Source: a virus. Taken from it: DNA of 21,650 bases. How positions within the stretch are numbered: the stretch's first letter is position 1; every line of letters starts with the position of its first letter. Under the pieces are notes generated by a model, which saw only the letters and a program-made list of their open reading frames with translations, did not search any database and was not told the DNA's origin. Of this stretch, positions 8,107 to 14,187 are shown in pieces. The stretch covers positions 1-21,650 of the IMG/VR virus record IMGVR_UViG_3300023174_000708. One strand, 5' to 3'. A program made the translations under genes and the position numbers.

Positions 8107-8738
8107 GAGTCCACCGCTATGGCTTGACGATCGGCGATGCGGAGCTTGTCTTCAGCAACCAGCGTATCCATGATCTGCTGATACTGCGCTTGCCACATCG
8201 GGGTTCGTGTGTCGTTCTTGAGGAAGGGCATCGCTTGTAACAGCGAGCCGTAAAGTAATGCTTGAGGAGCGTAGGTAGTAAACCAGTTTGTCTGATTAGA
8301 CGAGTCTAGCGGTTGAATACGCTCATAATACAAAACTTCAAAGTTGTAAGCCGAGTTAGGCGTAGGCGCGATCAACCAGTTGTTGTAGTCATAATCACAA
8401 TAAAAAGCAGGCACGCCTGTAGCCGTTGGGTCTGGCCAGTACTCACGAAGGTACTCATACTTGCGAAGCAATACGGGTTGACGCTGGCCAGCTACTGTAA
8501 CATTGAACGATACGGTCTTATGCCACCGAGCAGGTTTCAAAATAGTAGCTTGTCCTGCAGTCAACGTACTAGTGTTAACAGTCAAGTTACCAAGAAATTT
8601 GATTTGACTAGCGATAATCTGCTCAGCCAACATGATGAAAAGAGGAATCTTTTCCAGAGTGGCGGTATCGTTACGCTCCAGATACGACTGGATATTCTCA
8701 ACTAGAGAATCATACGTCATTACGGCTGCGACTGTCAT
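8103..8738 (-). CDS. Phage head-tail adaptor-like protein (211 aa)
   Basis: The 211-residue product starts with MTVAAVMTYDSLVENIQSYL. The N-terminus is helical (TLEKIPLFIMLAEQIIAS) and is followed by beta strands and a helical tail. The pattern WHKTVSFNV, LLRKYEYLREYWPDP, FYCDYDYNNWLIAPTP, FEVLYYERIQPLDSSNQTNW matches what I remember of the phage adaptor family (P22 gp4 / T7 gp11-like; SU10-type adaptor). These form a twelve-subunit ring under the portal. ERI/Tyr-Tyr strands followed by an Ala/Leu-rich helix (QALLYGSLLQAMPFL) are typical. It is the first gene after the promoter at 8766-8793. GAGG lies about 10 bases before the ATG. A second adaptor-like gene lies at 16973-18031, so the two may be successive neck rings. 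Confidence 0.75.
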   Translation of the reverse strand: MTVAAVMTYDSLVENIQSYLERNDTATLEKIPLFIMLAEQIIASQIKFLGNLTVNTSTLTAGQATILKPARWHKTVSFNVTVAGQRQPVLLRKYEYLREYWPDPTATGVPAFYCDYDYNNWLIAPTPNSAYNFEVLYYERIQPLDSSNQTNWFTTYAPQALLYGSLLQAMPFLKNDTRTPMWQAQYQQIMDTLVAEDKLRIADRQAIAVDS

Positions 8739-8765
8739 TATAAGTTACCTCGCTTTTCGCGCTTC

Positions 8766-8793
8766 ATTATAACCTCTACTAGGAAGCGATCAA
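8766..8793 (-). promoter_or_regulatory. Sigma-70-like promoter inside the lysozyme 3' end
   Basis: On the minus strand TTGATC (8793-8788) and a perfect TATAAT (8771-8766) are separated by 16 bases. Initiation would fall near 8757-8760, about 20 bases before the ATG of the adaptor gene at 8738. It lies at the largest gap between genes in this part of the operon (8739-8778). The -35 box matches four of six consensus bases. Placement is good, but the box could arise by chance in this moderately AT-rich gap. Confidence 0.5.
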
Positions 8794-9225
8794 ATTGCAC
8801 TCAGCGGTTCGGCGTTTAAGTAAACCAGGCAGTACTTTGCCGCCGCCCTTAGTCCATAGCATCAGTTGCTCTTTAGCCCCATCCCAATCACCCGCATTAA
8901 TCTTGCGCTTCAAAGTTGAGGTCTGAAGCCGCCCGACGCCTAGATTGTAGCAGAAGTCTACGATAGCGTTACACTTACGTTCGTCTGTGATAAGGCTAGG
9001 ACAGTTGCGAAGAACTCCCGGCAAGTACGTATGCTCGAGCTCTATCATCAAAAGTGCCCTCGCCGTCGGTTCGTCCATCGGCGGGTCTTCTAAAGTTACT
9101 TTGCGCTTGTCTGCGTAGTACGTAGAGCCGTAACCGATAGTGGCCACGCCAGCCGGACACAGGTACGGCTTTGCGCGGTAGCCCTCAAACTGACGACATA
9201 GAGCAGCAGCTAGTTCTAAGTTCAT
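8779..9225 (-). CDS. GH24 phage lysozyme (endolysin)
   Basis: This 148-residue muramidase cuts the beta-1,4 bond between N-acetylmuramic acid and N-acetylglucosamine in host peptidoglycan at lysis. The catalytic region is clear: FEGYR with Glu14, Cys23 in place of the more usual Asp, and Thr29 in ATIGYG. This is the Glu-x8-(Asp/Cys)-x5-Thr pattern of the family. Downstream, IVDFCYNLGVG and the TLKRKINAG segment match the conserved helical lobe, as does the end LPGLLKRRTAECNL. Length is normal. There is no signal peptide or signal-anchor helix, so release should need a holin. The ATG overlaps the stop of the holin candidate by ATGA. Confidence 0.93.
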   Translation of the reverse strand: MNLELAAALCRQFEGYRAKPYLCPAGVATIGYGSTYYADKRKVTLEDPPMDEPTARALLMIELEHTYLPGVLRNCPSLITDERKCNAIVDFCYNLGVGRLQTSTLKRKINAGDWDGAKEQLMLWTKGGGKVLPGLLKRRTAECNLIAS

Positions 9226-9716
9226 AGACCGCGCTGTTTAAGAGTTCTATCAAGGAACCAATAGTTGATTGTTCCAGACAGTAAAGCTGAAAAATCAGGA
9301 GTCATCATTGTTTTGAAAACTTCTACCGCAGGAGCGCCAGCCAACCATGCGTTGTAGGCAAACCATACATGGATAAACGACCAAACAAATAATACCCAAT
9401 ACGTGACCAGAGGGCGTACAGAAGCTGACAAGCTGGCTACCCAACCCCCTGCCGCTTTGACCATTTCAGCCTGTTGAACGATAGCGTTGTTAAACGCATC
9501 CATCACACCTACATCAATAGCCGCCTCCCGCTGCGCGCCGATCTCGGCTAACTTCATTTGACCGCGTAGTTGCTCTAAGTCGCATTGACGAGCAAACATA
9601 TTGAGTTCATGCTGGCGCTCATTTTTCTTGTCAAAAAACTTTAGCACCTCGGGAGCCATGCGGAACAAGCCGCCAAAGATGGAGCCTAGCAAGCCCCCAG
9701 AAAGAATGTCAAGCAT
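9222..9716 (-). CDS. Holin candidate, GTA three-helix type
   Basis: The 164-residue protein has an N-terminal hydrophobic Gly/Leu/Phe segment (LSGGLLGSIFGGLFRMAPEV), then a charged helical middle (residues 27-88) with KKNERQHELN. A strong membrane helix follows at about 102-125 (RPLVTYWVLFVWSFIHVWFA), and a weaker hydrophobic stretch lies at 141-157. This layout, with RP-x-V-T-Y before the main helix and a late Trp/Phe segment, is like the GTA-type three-helix holin family. It sits directly before the lysozyme gene and is joined to it by ATGA. GGAG lies seven bases before its start. The likely job is to make holes in the inner membrane that let the signal-less lysozyme reach the cell wall. 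The family call is from memory of patterns. Confidence 0.72.
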   Translation of the reverse strand: MLDILSGGLLGSIFGGLFRMAPEVLKFFDKKNERQHELNMFARQCDLEQLRGQMKLAEIGAQREAAIDVGVMDAFNNAIVQQAEMVKAAGGWVASLSASVRPLVTYWVLFVWSFIHVWFAYNAWLAGAPAVEVFKTMMTPDFSALLSGTINYWFLDRTLKQRGL

Positions 9717-9718
9717 GG

Positions 9719-9979
9719 TTATTCTCCACAGTGTTTACATCTATGATGGCTATCTCCGTGCGAGAGCTTTACTCCGGCTAAGAGCCCGATAAAGCCGCCG
9801 ATGATAGTTTGAAAAGCTGGGTGCAGCATAGAAAAAATTTCAGCGTTGTCTACTTCTTTTGCCCACAAACCGAGTAAGAATGCAACCACCATACCTAGCA
9901 CAGACAAGCAAAGTGTTGCGGCTACCATCAAGGTTACAGAGTATGTCAATTTACCTACTACGTCTGGATTGTTGTTCAT
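9719..9979 (-). CDS. Small two-helix membrane protein, holin or lysis accessory candidate
   Basis: This protein has 86 residues. A first membrane helix spans about residues 14-40 (VTLMVAATLCLSVLGMVVAF and on) and a second about 57-71 (FQTIIGGFIGLLAGVK). The tail is short and Cys/His-rich (SHHRCKHCGE) with a CxxC pair. Its stop is two bases before the start of the holin candidate. It has no good ribosome site and starts by ATGA overlap, so it is probably made by coupled translation. It could be a second holin, an antiholin or an accessory; the sequence does not decide this. Confidence 0.78.
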   Translation of the reverse strand: MNNNPDVVGKLTYSVTLMVAATLCLSVLGMVVAFLLGLWAKEVDNAEIFSMLHPAFQTIIGGFIGLLAGVKLSHGDSHHRCKHCGE

Positions 9980-10215
9980 ACAAGTATGTCTATTTTGCGG
10001 TTGGTAAAAATCTCAAGACTAAGTTGGTTACGCTCTGCTTTCTTTACATACAACTCAAACTCAAGATCATCAATTTTGTCTTTCACTTTCTTCATCTTCA
10101 GGGCTTGCTTGTATTCTTCCTCAAGCCGTTCCGCTCTACGCTCAAGCGCATCTGTCTTAGTTGGATAGTCGGCTACCCCAAGCATAGGATACCACTTGTG
10201 CAATGGCGTGATCAT
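9976..10215 (-). CDS. Small coiled-coil protein in the lysis block (79 aa)
   Basis: The central part is a long, strongly charged helix (ALERRAERLEEEYKQALKMK, then KVKDKIDDLEFELYVKKAER) with heptad-like Leu/Ile spacing, so a coiled coil is likely. There is no signal peptide or transmembrane segment. It overlaps the next gene by ATGA, and its own ATG overlaps the stop of the 96-residue gene by four bases. Lysis neighbours and the coiled coil recall spanin subunits, but it lacks the membrane or lipid anchor those need. Treat it as a hypothetical lysis-block protein. Confidence 0.75.
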   Translation of the reverse strand: MITPLHKWYPMLGVADYPTKTDALERRAERLEEEYKQALKMKKVKDKIDDLEFELYVKKAERNQLSLEIFTNRKIDILV

Positions 10216-10502
10216 TTCTTTTCGCGGTCAAGTGCATCTTTATATCCGTGTACAACTTTAGCTCTAATCCAAGTGCTATCCGCGGAACCAGCCCACTCGG
10301 ACAGGTTGTTCCAAATCACGACGTAGTCTGAAGCTTTGCAATAAGCGGCGTTCACGCTCAACCACTCCATCATCTTGGTATGTCGTTCGGTCGGATCGTG
10401 GACTATGTAGGCTATCCCGTAGAACTCGCGCACATGGCAGCCATTCTTGGCTACGGCTCCGACTAGCCCCAGTAAAAGTATTAGTAGTATAAGCCAGCGC
10501 AT
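10212..10502 (-). CDS. Exported or membrane-anchored small protein (96 aa)
   Basis: The N-terminus is a classic signal-type segment (MRWLILLILLLGLVGAVA, followed by Lys) with a plausible Ala-x-Ala cleavage near residue 18. There is no lipobox at the normal position, although a Cys follows at residue 22. The mature part has a second Cys (residue 55), so a disulfide in the periplasm is possible. It is Trp/Tyr-rich and ends in a Lys/Glu-rich tail. It probably works in the periplasm or on the outer face of the inner membrane. Within a lysis block a spanin-like or superinfection role is conceivable, but no family is recognised. Its ATG lies directly after the stop of the 31-residue gene. Confidence 0.72.
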   Translation of the reverse strand: MRWLILLILLLGLVGAVAKNGCHVREFYGIAYIVHDPTERHTKMMEWLSVNAAYCKASDYVVIWNNLSEWAGSADSTWIRAKVVHGYKDALDREKK

Positions 10503-10598
10503 TTACCATCTATTGCCCCACGCAATAAAGAATGTGCCTGCTAGAACAAAGCAAACTACGCACGCAAGGGCGATGATTGCTTCGATCCATTTCCACAT
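10503..10598 (-). CDS. Tiny single-helix membrane protein (31 aa)
   Basis: This gene reads MWKWIEAIIALACVVCFVLA and continues with a short GTFFIAWGNRW end. It is almost entirely one hydrophobic helix with basic and Trp ends, as in very small phage lysis or accessory proteins. Its ATG is one base after the stop of the preceding gene, and its TAA is directly followed by the next start. A longer in-frame reading exists upstream but would overlap the preceding gene and adds Tyr/Ser-rich residues without a ribosome site. Function unknown; gene status rests on spacing and composition. Confidence 0.6.
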   Translation of the reverse strand: MWKWIEAIIALACVVCFVLAGTFFIAWGNRW

Positions 10599-10599
10599 A

Positions 10600-10794
10600 C
10601 TATATCCCCAAGAGCTTTTTGACAAACTCACCCGCGACCCCAGGACCGAATAAGACCGCCGCAAGTAGTATGTACAATAAGTACTCAACGGTCTTCATCC
10701 GCTCTTTACCCCGATCGAGCTTGTCCTCAATAGAGCGATAGCGTTCAGCGCAGACCGCTTCATGAACGGCGAGTTTAGTCTCCAGTTGTTCCAT
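10600..10794 (-). CDS. Small coiled-coil plus membrane-anchor protein (64 aa), XhlA-like layout
   Basis: The ATG at 10794 is preferred over the in-frame TTG at 10800 because AAGG lies six bases before it. The N-terminal half is an amphipathic charged helix (TKLAVHEAVCAERYRSIEDK). The C-terminal half is one membrane helix (residues about 38-56, YLLYILLAAVLFG) and a short basic end (VKKLLGI). An E/H/C-rich helix followed by a membrane anchor is the layout of XhlA-type haemolysin/holin partners. It may help the holin or anchor a lysis complex, which fits the adjacent lysis genes. Its 5' end overlaps the 50-residue gene by 20 bases in another frame. Confidence 0.72.
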   Translation of the reverse strand: MEQLETKLAVHEAVCAERYRSIEDKLDRGKERMKTVEYLLYILLAAVLFGPGVAGEFVKKLLGI

Positions 10795-10927
10795 CTTCAA
10801 CCTTGGGGGCTTCAGGCTTTGCGGCTTCCTGAATAGCTTGGATTAGTTGATACACCTCTTGGTATGGGCGTGTACCCAAGTAACCGAGAAGTTGGTTTGC
10901 AGTTTCGATTGGTAATTGCAGTTTCAT
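10775..10927 (-). CDS. Very small conserved-type phage protein (50 aa)
   Basis: This reads MKLQLPIETANQLLGYLGTR, then PYQEVYQLIQAIQEAAKPEA and a short acidic tail ending in Asp before TAA. The ATG overlaps the stop of the 98-residue gene by one base (TAATG), and the 3' end overlaps the next gene by 20 bases. The pattern (two amphipathic helices, LPIETxN, the RPYxEV motif, then Gln/Ala repeats) is one I remember as a recurrent small gene near lysis or tail genes in aquatic phages, with no known function. No membrane segment. It fills what would otherwise be a gap of about 130 bases. Confidence 0.78.
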   Translation of the reverse strand: MKLQLPIETANQLLGYLGTRPYQEVYQLIQAIQEAAKPEAPKVEDGTTGD

Positions 10928-11223
10928 TAGTTGCTCCAAGGTGTACCAGTTGATATTTTAGGTTGTTTTTTGTCGTTGATCTGAGCTGTTAATGCGGCTT
11001 CAGTTGCTGTTTTGTCTACACCATTTGCCCAAATCCAGCCAAGCACTGTGGCTTCAGTCAAGTTAGCATATGCAATGGCAGGCGTACCGTCAGCCCATAA
11101 GCAAGTTGAATAGATAGAGGCTGTGTGCTCACCGTCTACTGCTGTTGCAGTCCAATGCGCTGTAGTTACAAAACCGTCTGAGGTTTTGCGATCAAGGTTT
11201 GTGATCTTCCAAGTAGTAGTCAT
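10927..11223 (-). CDS. Small hypothetical phage protein near fibre genes (98 aa)
   Basis: The start MTTTWKITNLDRKTSDGFV, followed by TTAHWTATAVDGEHTAS, is a pattern I recall from a widespread small phage family of unknown role found beside tail fibres. The first half appears to be beta strands. The second half has the helix NLTEATVLGWIWANG and an end KISTGTPWSN. Ribosome site AAAGGAAAATC precedes the ATG, with nine bases between the previous stop and this start. There is no signal peptide, membrane segment or catalytic motif. A tail-associated role is possible only by neighbourhood. Confidence 0.8.
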   Translation of the reverse strand: MTTTWKITNLDRKTSDGFVTTAHWTATAVDGEHTASIYSTCLWADGTPAIAYANLTEATVLGWIWANGVDKTATEAALTAQINDKKQPKISTGTPWSN

Positions 11224-11232
11224 GATTTTCCT

Positions 11233-11487
11233 TTAAGGTTTAGGATATTTAGCTTTCACGGCTAAACACTCATCAATGTACGCTTGTATTTGCGCTTGGT
11301 CGCCTTTTACTACGCCATCAATGTAATCGTTAATTGATGGATATTCAGCGGCACGGTCACGCTGATATTGTGTTTTTGCTAGCGCCTGCTTTTTAAGTTC
11401 CCATTGCGCTTCTTCAGCGTCTCGTGCGGCTTCTTCTTCTTCAGTAAATGGAATATTACCTTCTTGCGTAGCATGAAATCTTGCCAT
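11233..11487 (-). CDS. Tail-assembly-chaperone-like small protein (84 aa)
   Basis: The N-terminal part is charged (EEEEAARDAEEAQWELKKQA) and probably helical. The C-terminal half (AAEYPSINDYIDGVVKGD and CLAVKAKYPKP) matches the pattern YPs-I-x-D-x-x-D and VKxKYPKP that I associate with short proteins next to phage tail fibres, often described as tail assembly or XkdW-like proteins. It lies directly downstream of three fibre genes. AAGGA lies six bases before its ATG. The probable job is to help fold or assemble the fibres; family membership is moderate. Confidence 0.7.
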   Translation of the reverse strand: MARFHATQEGNIPFTEEEEAARDAEEAQWELKKQALAKTQYQRDRAAEYPSINDYIDGVVKGDQAQIQAYIDECLAVKAKYPKP

Positions 11488-11496
11488 GATTATTCC

Positions 11497-12126
11497 TTAA
11501 CTTGTTTTCAAACCATACAAATGGAATTGACCATAAATATTGTTTGAACTTGCATAAAATTGAAATCCTGTAAGCGGCAAATTATTAGCAGATAAGTTTT
11601 GCCCCCATCCTTTTACCCAACCTAGAGTTCCTGCATTTGCAGAACTAATATAAATTGGGGCCATCAAATTCCACTCAAATGCCTTATATGTTGTAGTTCC
11701 CGAAGAAGCGGGGTTATACAACATAAGAGTGCCTCTAATACTGTCGTTTCTTGAGCCTTGCATGTACAACGGCCCATTACCGTTCATTTGCGTTCTTGAA
11801 ACATTAACGCCGTTGTCATAAAATCCACTGCCTGTATTGTTTCTTTGGCCATAAGTCGAAAAATAGTAATTGAGATTTTGCAAAGAACCGTTGTAGTAAA
11901 TCTTGAACAATAAATCTTGGTCAGTCGCCGCGCCATACAAATAATCAATAACAACCATATATGTGTTGTATGTTGCATCAATACCACTTGTTAATGCAAT
12001 ACTTGCGGCATTAGATGCCGTTGTGGTTGAAATATAAACCCAAGGGCTAGAACTACCACCAGCCGCTGTAGTTTGAATTGTGTTGTCGGGAAACTGTACG
12101 CCCGTGGATACAAGAGAGACTGCCAT
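11497..12126 (-). CDS. Short tail fibre or tip protein (209 aa)
   Basis: The N-terminus (GVQFPDNTIQTTAAGG) has the FPDxTxQTTAA signature common to the collar end of phage tail fibres. The rest is a beta-rich Asn/Tyr/Gly domain (DYLYGAATDQDLLFKIYYNG, NNLPLTGFQFYAS) ending YGQFHLYGLKTS, a C-terminal pattern I recall from short fibre tips. It starts immediately after the S74 fibre and may be a separate tip or an alternative fibre. By eye the gene is richer in A+T than the flanking fibres, possibly a swapped-in module. It likely helps contact the host surface; receptor unknown. Confidence 0.78.
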   Translation of the reverse strand: MAVSLVSTGVQFPDNTIQTTAAGGSSSPWVYISTTTASNAASIALTSGIDATYNTYMVVIDYLYGAATDQDLLFKIYYNGSLQNLNYYFSTYGQRNNTGSGFYDNGVNVSRTQMNGNGPLYMQGSRNDSIRGTLMLYNPASSGTTTYKAFEWNLMAPIYISSANAGTLGWVKGWGQNLSANNLPLTGFQFYASSNNIYGQFHLYGLKTS

Positions 12127-14187
12127 TTAGATGGTTCCTTTCAATGCTTTAACTTCTGCACGCAACTCGTTGATGGCTTCGATTAACAGGGGAACCAACT
12201 TGTCGTACTGAACTGTTTTGTAGTTCTCGCCTGACTTGCTATTGCCGTCTGCATCCAAGTCAAACGGTGCGGCTTTGACGATCTGTGGCAACACTGCTTC
12301 AACTTCTTGAGCAATCACACCGACTTGTTCTTCATCGCTGTCGTAACCAAAGGACTTGGCTACTGAGTTGTTTGTGTAGTACACACCAGACAACTTACCC
12401 ACTTTATCCAAAGCATTCTCAATCTTGCCGCTGACAGTCTTGAGTCGTGCGTCAGAGTAGTACGCAGTGATGTTGCCTGTTGCGTAGATTGCACCAGCAC
12501 CAGGGTCTGATGCTGTGCCTACTGAGAAACCACCAGATGAGGAAAATCTGGCTCGTTCTGCGGAGTTAGTTCTAAAAATAGTCGTAGTTGCACCAAGTGA
12601 TTCAAGGTTCAATCCCACCGAATCTGCGGATACACGCCCATAGGATGTGCTAGTCGTACCAATATCTACAATGCCACCAGTAGTACCGCCAACGACAAGG
12701 GATTTATAGTTGCTGACAGGAGATGGAACAGAAGTAGTCCCCACCAGCAAGTTACCGCTAGAGTCTATTCTGGCTCGTTCTGTGTTTGCTGTTGCTAAAG
12801 TAATAATTCCAGAGCCACCAACAGCATTTATTCCAACAACACCATTTCCATTCAAAGCTAAATTACCACCCATCAAAATTTTAGTATTTGCGTTTGGCCC
12901 TTGAATTGTGCTTTCGTCTGTTGGCAAATAAATGGCAGGTTGAGTGGCATTGCTTTGAGTAATAACAAGGCGACCACCAGCAGTTGTTGTTGCGCCTAAT
13001 CCCAAATTCCCACTTGCATCCAGAGTCATCGCCTGAGTAAAGGAGGCAACAGTGCCTGCTGTGCCAGATGCGGCTAAACGCCAAGCATAACCACCAGTAG
13101 TTGCACCATTAAAATCAAATACACCCGCGTATCCATTACCTGTGTAAAGGTTGTTTGTCCCATTAAAATAAGAGTTTGAATACAACCAATTAGAGTCATC
13201 TTTAGCCATTAGACCAAAGTTTTTAACTTGCAATGCAGTATAAGTAGAACCCCAAGCACTCGGAGTAACTCCCAAGCCTAGATTGCCTACGATGTCGAGG
13301 CGTAATCTTTCTCCCCAAGATGTTCCGTTATATGTTTGAAATGTCAGGAAGTTTGCGCCATAAATAGTTCCTGCCGCTTCATCTGTGTCATATCCAAGGA
13401 ATACACCTTTAGCGTTCGCTGAGTCCATAAAACGCGACACAAGATAACCTGCGCCAGCGTTTGTTCCTGTTCCAACAACGTGTAATTTATCAGCAGGCGA
13501 ACTTGTACCAATACCTACATTGATTCCACTAGCCGTATAAAGGCTTGAGGATGTGAGGCGCAATCCTTCTGTATCATTTGTAGCAAATGTTATTGGTAAG
13601 TTAGCAATTGAATTTATTTCAAAAGATGTATCGTTTGATTCAAACCTTGCTTTTTGTGTAGTGTTGTCATTAGCAAAAAAGCGGATTGCCCCTGCATTTG
13701 CGGATGCCCTACCTCTAATTCGTATGCCTGTGCCGCCAGAGTTAGATTGAATATCAACTGGTGCGCTTGGACTAGTTGCGCCACCAGCACCCAAATTAGT
13801 CCCATCAAAAGTAAGCGCAGAGCCAGTAGCCAATGCACTAGAACTAGATGCGTAAACCACACCGCCTGATGTGAATGATGTTAGGTTTGTACCGCCGTTG
13901 GTTGTTGCCAATGTGCCTGCCAACGTGATCGTTCCAGACGTTGTTATTGGGCCACCTGACGTGGTCAAGCCTGTCGTGCCACCTGATACGGCAACGCTAG
14001 AGACAGTACCTGCCGCGCCGCCTGAAGATGCCAACAAAGTAACAACGCCAGAACTGTTCTTGGCATACAGTTTCATGTCGGCTGTATTGAGCGCAAGTTC
14101 TCCGTTGACAAGATTACCGGACGTAGGAACAGCGGAAGCCGTCGTGCTGTAATACAGCGATATGGGTGTAAAGTTAGTAGCCGCCAT
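12127..14187 (-). CDS. Tail fibre with C-terminal S74 self-cleaving chaperone domain
   Basis: This 686-residue protein opens with a fibre head (TPISLYYSTTASAVPTSGNL, GELALNTADMKLYAKN). Then come Gly/Ser/Thr beta repeats, several with the NLGLG or VGIGTSSPADKLHVVG trimeric-fibre pattern. Residues 576-686 are a peptidase S74 (intramolecular chaperone) domain: SDARLK with Ser578-Asp579, QVGVIAQEVEAVLPQIV, YDKLVPLLIEAINEL and an amphipathic end. In this family the domain trimerises the fibre and then cuts itself off at the Ser-Asp dyad. The encoded end is therefore probably removed from the mature fibre. The start has the run GGGGGAACC as ribosome site, inside the end of the 809-residue fibre gene. 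Cell-surface adhesion is the likely role. Confidence 0.9.
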   Translation of the reverse strand: MAATNFTPISLYYSTTASAVPTSGNLVNGELALNTADMKLYAKNSSGVVTLLASSGGAAGTVSSVAVSGGTTGLTTSGGPITTSGTITLAGTLATTNGGTNLTSFTSGGVVYASSSSALATGSALTFDGTNLGAGGATSPSAPVDIQSNSGGTGIRIRGRASANAGAIRFFANDNTTQKARFESNDTSFEINSIANLPITFATNDTEGLRLTSSSLYTASGINVGIGTSSPADKLHVVGTGTNAGAGYLVSRFMDSANAKGVFLGYDTDEAAGTIYGANFLTFQTYNGTSWGERLRLDIVGNLGLGVTPSAWGSTYTALQVKNFGLMAKDDSNWLYSNSYFNGTNNLYTGNGYAGVFDFNGATTGGYAWRLAASGTAGTVASFTQAMTLDASGNLGLGATTTAGGRLVITQSNATQPAIYLPTDESTIQGPNANTKILMGGNLALNGNGVVGINAVGGSGIITLATANTERARIDSSGNLLVGTTSVPSPVSNYKSLVVGGTTGGIVDIGTTSTSYGRVSADSVGLNLESLGATTTIFRTNSAERARFSSSGGFSVGTASDPGAGAIYATGNITAYYSDARLKTVSGKIENALDKVGKLSGVYYTNNSVAKSFGYDSDEEQVGVIAQEVEAVLPQIVKAAPFDLDADGNSKSGENYKTVQYDKLVPLLIEAINELRAEVKALKGTI
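13822..14010 (-). repeat. Fibre module (residues ~60-122) shared with the neighbouring 809-aa fibre
   Basis: The segment with SSVAVSGG, TSGGPITTSGTITLAGTLA and NGGTNLTSFTSG repeats the design seen near the end of the 809-residue fibre (TSVAMTVPSFLSVSGSPITT, SGTLAVTLSGTALPVANGGT and TGATTLSG, followed by an Ala/Ser stretch). The order of short motifs is the same, so the two neighbouring genes share a paralogous module. Boundaries are approximate. Confidence 0.6.

Noticed and set aside
10276-10509. Minus-strand 77-residue frame overlapping the exported protein gene
   Set aside because: It is an Arg-rich shadow frame of the 96-residue signal-peptide protein and has no spacing to neighbours that would fit.
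10599-10688. Upstream extension of the 31-residue membrane protein to 61 residues
   Set aside because: It overlaps the coding region of the 64-residue gene, begins without a ribosome site, and the ATG at 10598 fits the tight operon spacing.
11497-12126. Diversity-generating retroelement target in the Asn-rich short fibre
   Set aside because: Asn/Tyr-rich codons invite the idea, but no template repeat or reverse transcriptase is visible in the window and the end is not a clear C-type lectin fold.
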